From JALZCH01 sp036400075 (lineage in GTDB: Bacteria; Acidobacteriota; Blastocatellia; Pyrinomonadales; Pyrinomonadaceae): a DNA stretch of 64,000 bases. The position numbers and the translations under genes are program-made. Below the pieces are notes generated by a model. That model was given only the letters and a program-made list of their open reading frames with translations. It searched no databases and was not told the origin of the DNA. The stretch is from positions 1 through 64,000 of the forward strand of contig DASWLV010000016.1 of assembly GCA_036400075.1 (NCBI GenBank), given 5' to 3'. Below, piece after piece: positions 62,348 to 64,000 of this stretch. Position 1 is the stretch's first letter. Each line of letters opens with the position of its first letter.

Positions 62348-62419
62348 GAGTCAGTACCTTGAACGGTAGTGAGCGGGTTTGTTAATTGACCCGCTCACTA
62401 CCGTTCAAGGTACTGACTC
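62348..62419. repeat. Perfect 31-bp-arm palindrome (REP-like) in the 62.2-62.6 kb gap
   Basis: Arms 62348-62378 and 62389-62419 are perfectly complementary over 31 bp with a 10-bp loop. Each arm contains GGTAGTGAGCGGGT on its inner side. The flanks GCAT... also form weak outer pairing. The rest of this 344-bp gap (62248-62591) is AT-rich and holds only the promoter region of the next gene; an AGGAG box lies before 62592. The hairpin is not followed by T's, so it is a repeat element rather than a terminator. Confidence 0.92.
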
Positions 62420-62591
62420 ATACATGCAATGTTGATTCGCTCTAAGTGTGCGGATTGCCAAAAACTCATTTGAAAACAAAGTCAATTGATTAAACTTTTG
62501 TTTGGGTTTTGCCGTAAAGTGTTTGCGACACCTTCCGTTAAATAAACAGAATCTTGAATCGTACATTAGAAAAAGAGGAGCTTTAACTTAA

Positions 62592-64000
62592 ATGCGGATT
62601 TGGACACAATTAACTTTTCAGGTCATTCAAACCAAAACCCTTTTATTCTTAATCATTTTATTTACCTGCCCGGCATTCAGTCAGTCAGCCTTTGATGTTA
62701 ATCAGCGGTTTACGCCCGAACAGCTAATTGAAGATGTGGATTTCTACATCAAAAATCTGGAAGAGGCGCACGTTAATCCGTACGCTCATATTTCAGCCAA
62801 AGAATTTCAGGCGCGCGCAAACCAAATAAAATCTCGCATCCGCGAGCAAGGAGCGATGACTCAAAAGGAATTCTGGCTGCTTTTTACGCCGCTCGTCAGC
62901 GCCGTTCAGGATTCTCATAGTTATGTGGTTGAACCGCGCTTTTTTATTAAAGCGGAAAAAGATGCGACGAAATATTTTCCGATTCGCACGGTTTATATTG
63001 ACGGCAAAATTGTGGTTAAAGAGTCGTTTGCCGATGAAAAGATTGAAAAGGGAGCCGTTATTACGAGCATCAACGGCGTTAAGAGCGACGAGATTATCCA
63101 AAAGCTCAGCGGGCATCTCTTCGGTATCGAACGGGAAAGAGTCGAAAGCGCCGCGCTTTGGCTCTGGGTCGGTGCCGCCGAAGTTTTCGGGCGACCGGAT
63201 GAATTTGCCGTTTCTTTCGCGGACGGCAAAAAGGTTCGGGTAAAAGGCATTTATTTGCCGGAAATAATTCAAAGAGAAAACGCTTTGAGGGCGGCAAACT
63301 CCCCGGCACCGCAAACAAACGAATCTCCGCTTGAGCTGAAGCTGCTCGGAAATGGTGTGGCTTATCTTAACTCGACAACTTTTGATTACGATTTGGAAAA
63401 ATATAAATCAATTCTGAAGGATGCGTTTACACAGATTAAATCAGCCGAAGCGAAGACTTTGATTATTGATGTCAGAAATAACCGGGGCGGCAATTCGTTG
63501 CTCGGAGACGCGCTGATTAATATGTTCAACGCAAAGCCGTACAGACATTATTCGATGAAGTGGAAACGGAGCAATCAGTATGTCGAATATCTTAAGAGCA
63601 AAAATTTACCCGTGCCGGATAATTATATGGCGTTGCGTCCGGGCGAGTTTATTTCGACTCAGCCGCCGACGGTCAATCCCGGCAGTAATCCGCTTCGATT
63701 CGACGGGAAGGTGTTTGTTCTCGGTTCAAAGGAAACATTTTCCAGCGCTCAAATGTTTTTGGCAGTGATAAAAGATAACGGGCTTGCAAAGATTATCGGC
63801 GAAGAAACCAAAGCGCCTGTATGCAATTTCGGCGAAATTTACTTTTTTAATCTGCCGCATTCCAGACTACGGGCATCTCTTTCCGTCAGAAACTGGATGC
63901 CGCCCGCCGGTTGTAAAGACACCAGAGGAGTCGTGCCGGATTTGCCGGTAACGAGACGAGTTGCCGATTATGTGAGCGGCAGAGACGCGATTTTGGAAAC
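62592..64000 (+). CDS. Secreted S41-like peptidase, C-terminus beyond window
   Basis: About 469 codons visible from ATG 62592 behind GAGGAG; the stop lies outside. The signal peptide ends near TCPAFSQSA (~residue 29). A helical cap is followed by a PDZ-like stretch (KGAVITSINGVKSDEII). The S41 core is LIIDVRNNRGGNS and VLGSKETFSSAQMFLAVIKD, with the expected nucleophile in the FSSA segment, then GEETKAPVCNFGE. The family is the same as the S41 gene at 22.4 kb, but the sequences are clearly different. Tail-specific processing of envelope proteins is the usual role. Confidence 0.87.
   Translation, partial: MRIWTQLTFQVIQTKTLLFLIILFTCPAFSQSAFDVNQRFTPEQLIEDVDFYIKNLEEAHVNPYAHISAKEFQARANQIKSRIREQGAMTQKEFWLLFTPLVSAVQDSHSYVVEPRFFIKAEKDATKYFPIRTVYIDGKIVVKESFADEKIEKGAVITSINGVKSDEIIQKLSGHLFGIERERVESAALWLWVGAAEVFGRPDEFAVSFADGKKVRVKGIYLPEIIQRENALRAANSPAPQTNESPLELKLLGNGVAYLNSTTFDYDLEKYKSILKDAFTQIKSAEAKTLIIDVRNNRGGNSLLGDALINMFNAKPYRHYSMKWKRSNQYVEYLKSKNLPVPDNYMALRPGEFISTQPPTVNPGSNPLRFDGKVFVLGSKETFSSAQMFLAVIKDNGLAKIIGEETKAPVCNFGEIYFFNLPHSRLRASLSVRNWMPPAGCKDTRGVVPDLPVTRRVADYVSGRDAILE

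Noticed and set aside
62348..62419. Long hairpin as an intrinsic terminator of the gene after recX
   Set aside because: No T-tract on either side and it lies 100 bp past the stop; stem length far exceeds typical terminators.
1..64000. tRNA, rRNA, riboswitch or prophage genes
   Set aside because: I looked for tRNA cloverleaf ends, conserved riboswitch cores (TPP, SAM, cobalamin) and phage-type gene clusters and found none I could support by eye.

Overview
The window reads as one contiguous stretch of a moderate-GC bacterial chromosome, densely coding and with genes on both strands. I see no rRNA, tRNA, CRISPR array, integrase or intact insertion sequence. The gene set fits Acidobacteriota, most likely class Blastocatellia. 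It includes an exosortase (XrtA) locus with a PrsT-type TPR lipoprotein, many secreted peptidases (S15/CocE, S33, S41, M16, M24, M28, isoaspartyl peptidase), an ABC-2 permease fused to an M1 peptidase, delta-60/FG-GAP secreted repeats and DUF1206. This taxonomic placement is inference from gene content, not from a marker gene.

Layout. 1-7.9 kb, minus strand: exopolysaccharide/exosortase operon, in transcription order exosortase-EpsI fusion, TPR lipoprotein, a 55-residue membrane miniprotein, Wzz-like chain-length protein, ExeA-like ATPase, and a tyrosine autokinase that runs off the left edge. 8-18 kb: aminotransferase plus APC transporter pair, CocE hydrolase, small secreted protein, IsdG-like monooxygenase, methyltransferase, M24 peptidase, PAP2 phosphatase, DUF1206 protein. 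18-28 kb: small proteins, S33 hydrolase, cystathionine beta-synthase, S41 peptidase, LolA-like protein, thioredoxin-domain protein, ThiO, rhomboid protease. 28-32 kb: WalJ-like MBL hydrolase interrupted upstream by a vapBC cassette with a broken toxin and flanked by a 46-bp direct repeat, then a CxC secreted protein and an M16 peptidase. 32-38 kb: PepSY protein behind a strong promoter with a Fur-like box and a leader terminator, Ung, flotillin/NfeD pair, asparaginase-type hydrolase. 38-48 kb: ABC ATPase plus ABC/M1 fusion, phytoene synthase plus prenyl synthase, Uma2 nuclease, CoaBC. 47-64 kb: two family-4-type uracil-DNA glycosylase homologues, secreted repeat proteins, PriA, M28 peptidase, TPR protein, TruB, RecX and a second S41 peptidase cut by the right edge.

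The most unusual signal is not a gene. Short tandem repeats with 7- or 8-bp units recur across the window, both between genes and in frame inside conserved genes. A TTGTTCG heptamer array encodes nearly the same peptide (NEQR[TA]TNNEQ) inside three unrelated enzymes: the M16 peptidase, phytoene synthase and TruB. In phytoene synthase it changes to a second heptamer family without losing phase, giving 63 bp, or nine heptamers and 21 codons. An AARAGGAG octamer array is inside both the exosortase and CoaBC. Long perfect hairpins (30-31 bp arms) also punctuate intergenic gaps and resemble REP or MITE-type elements.
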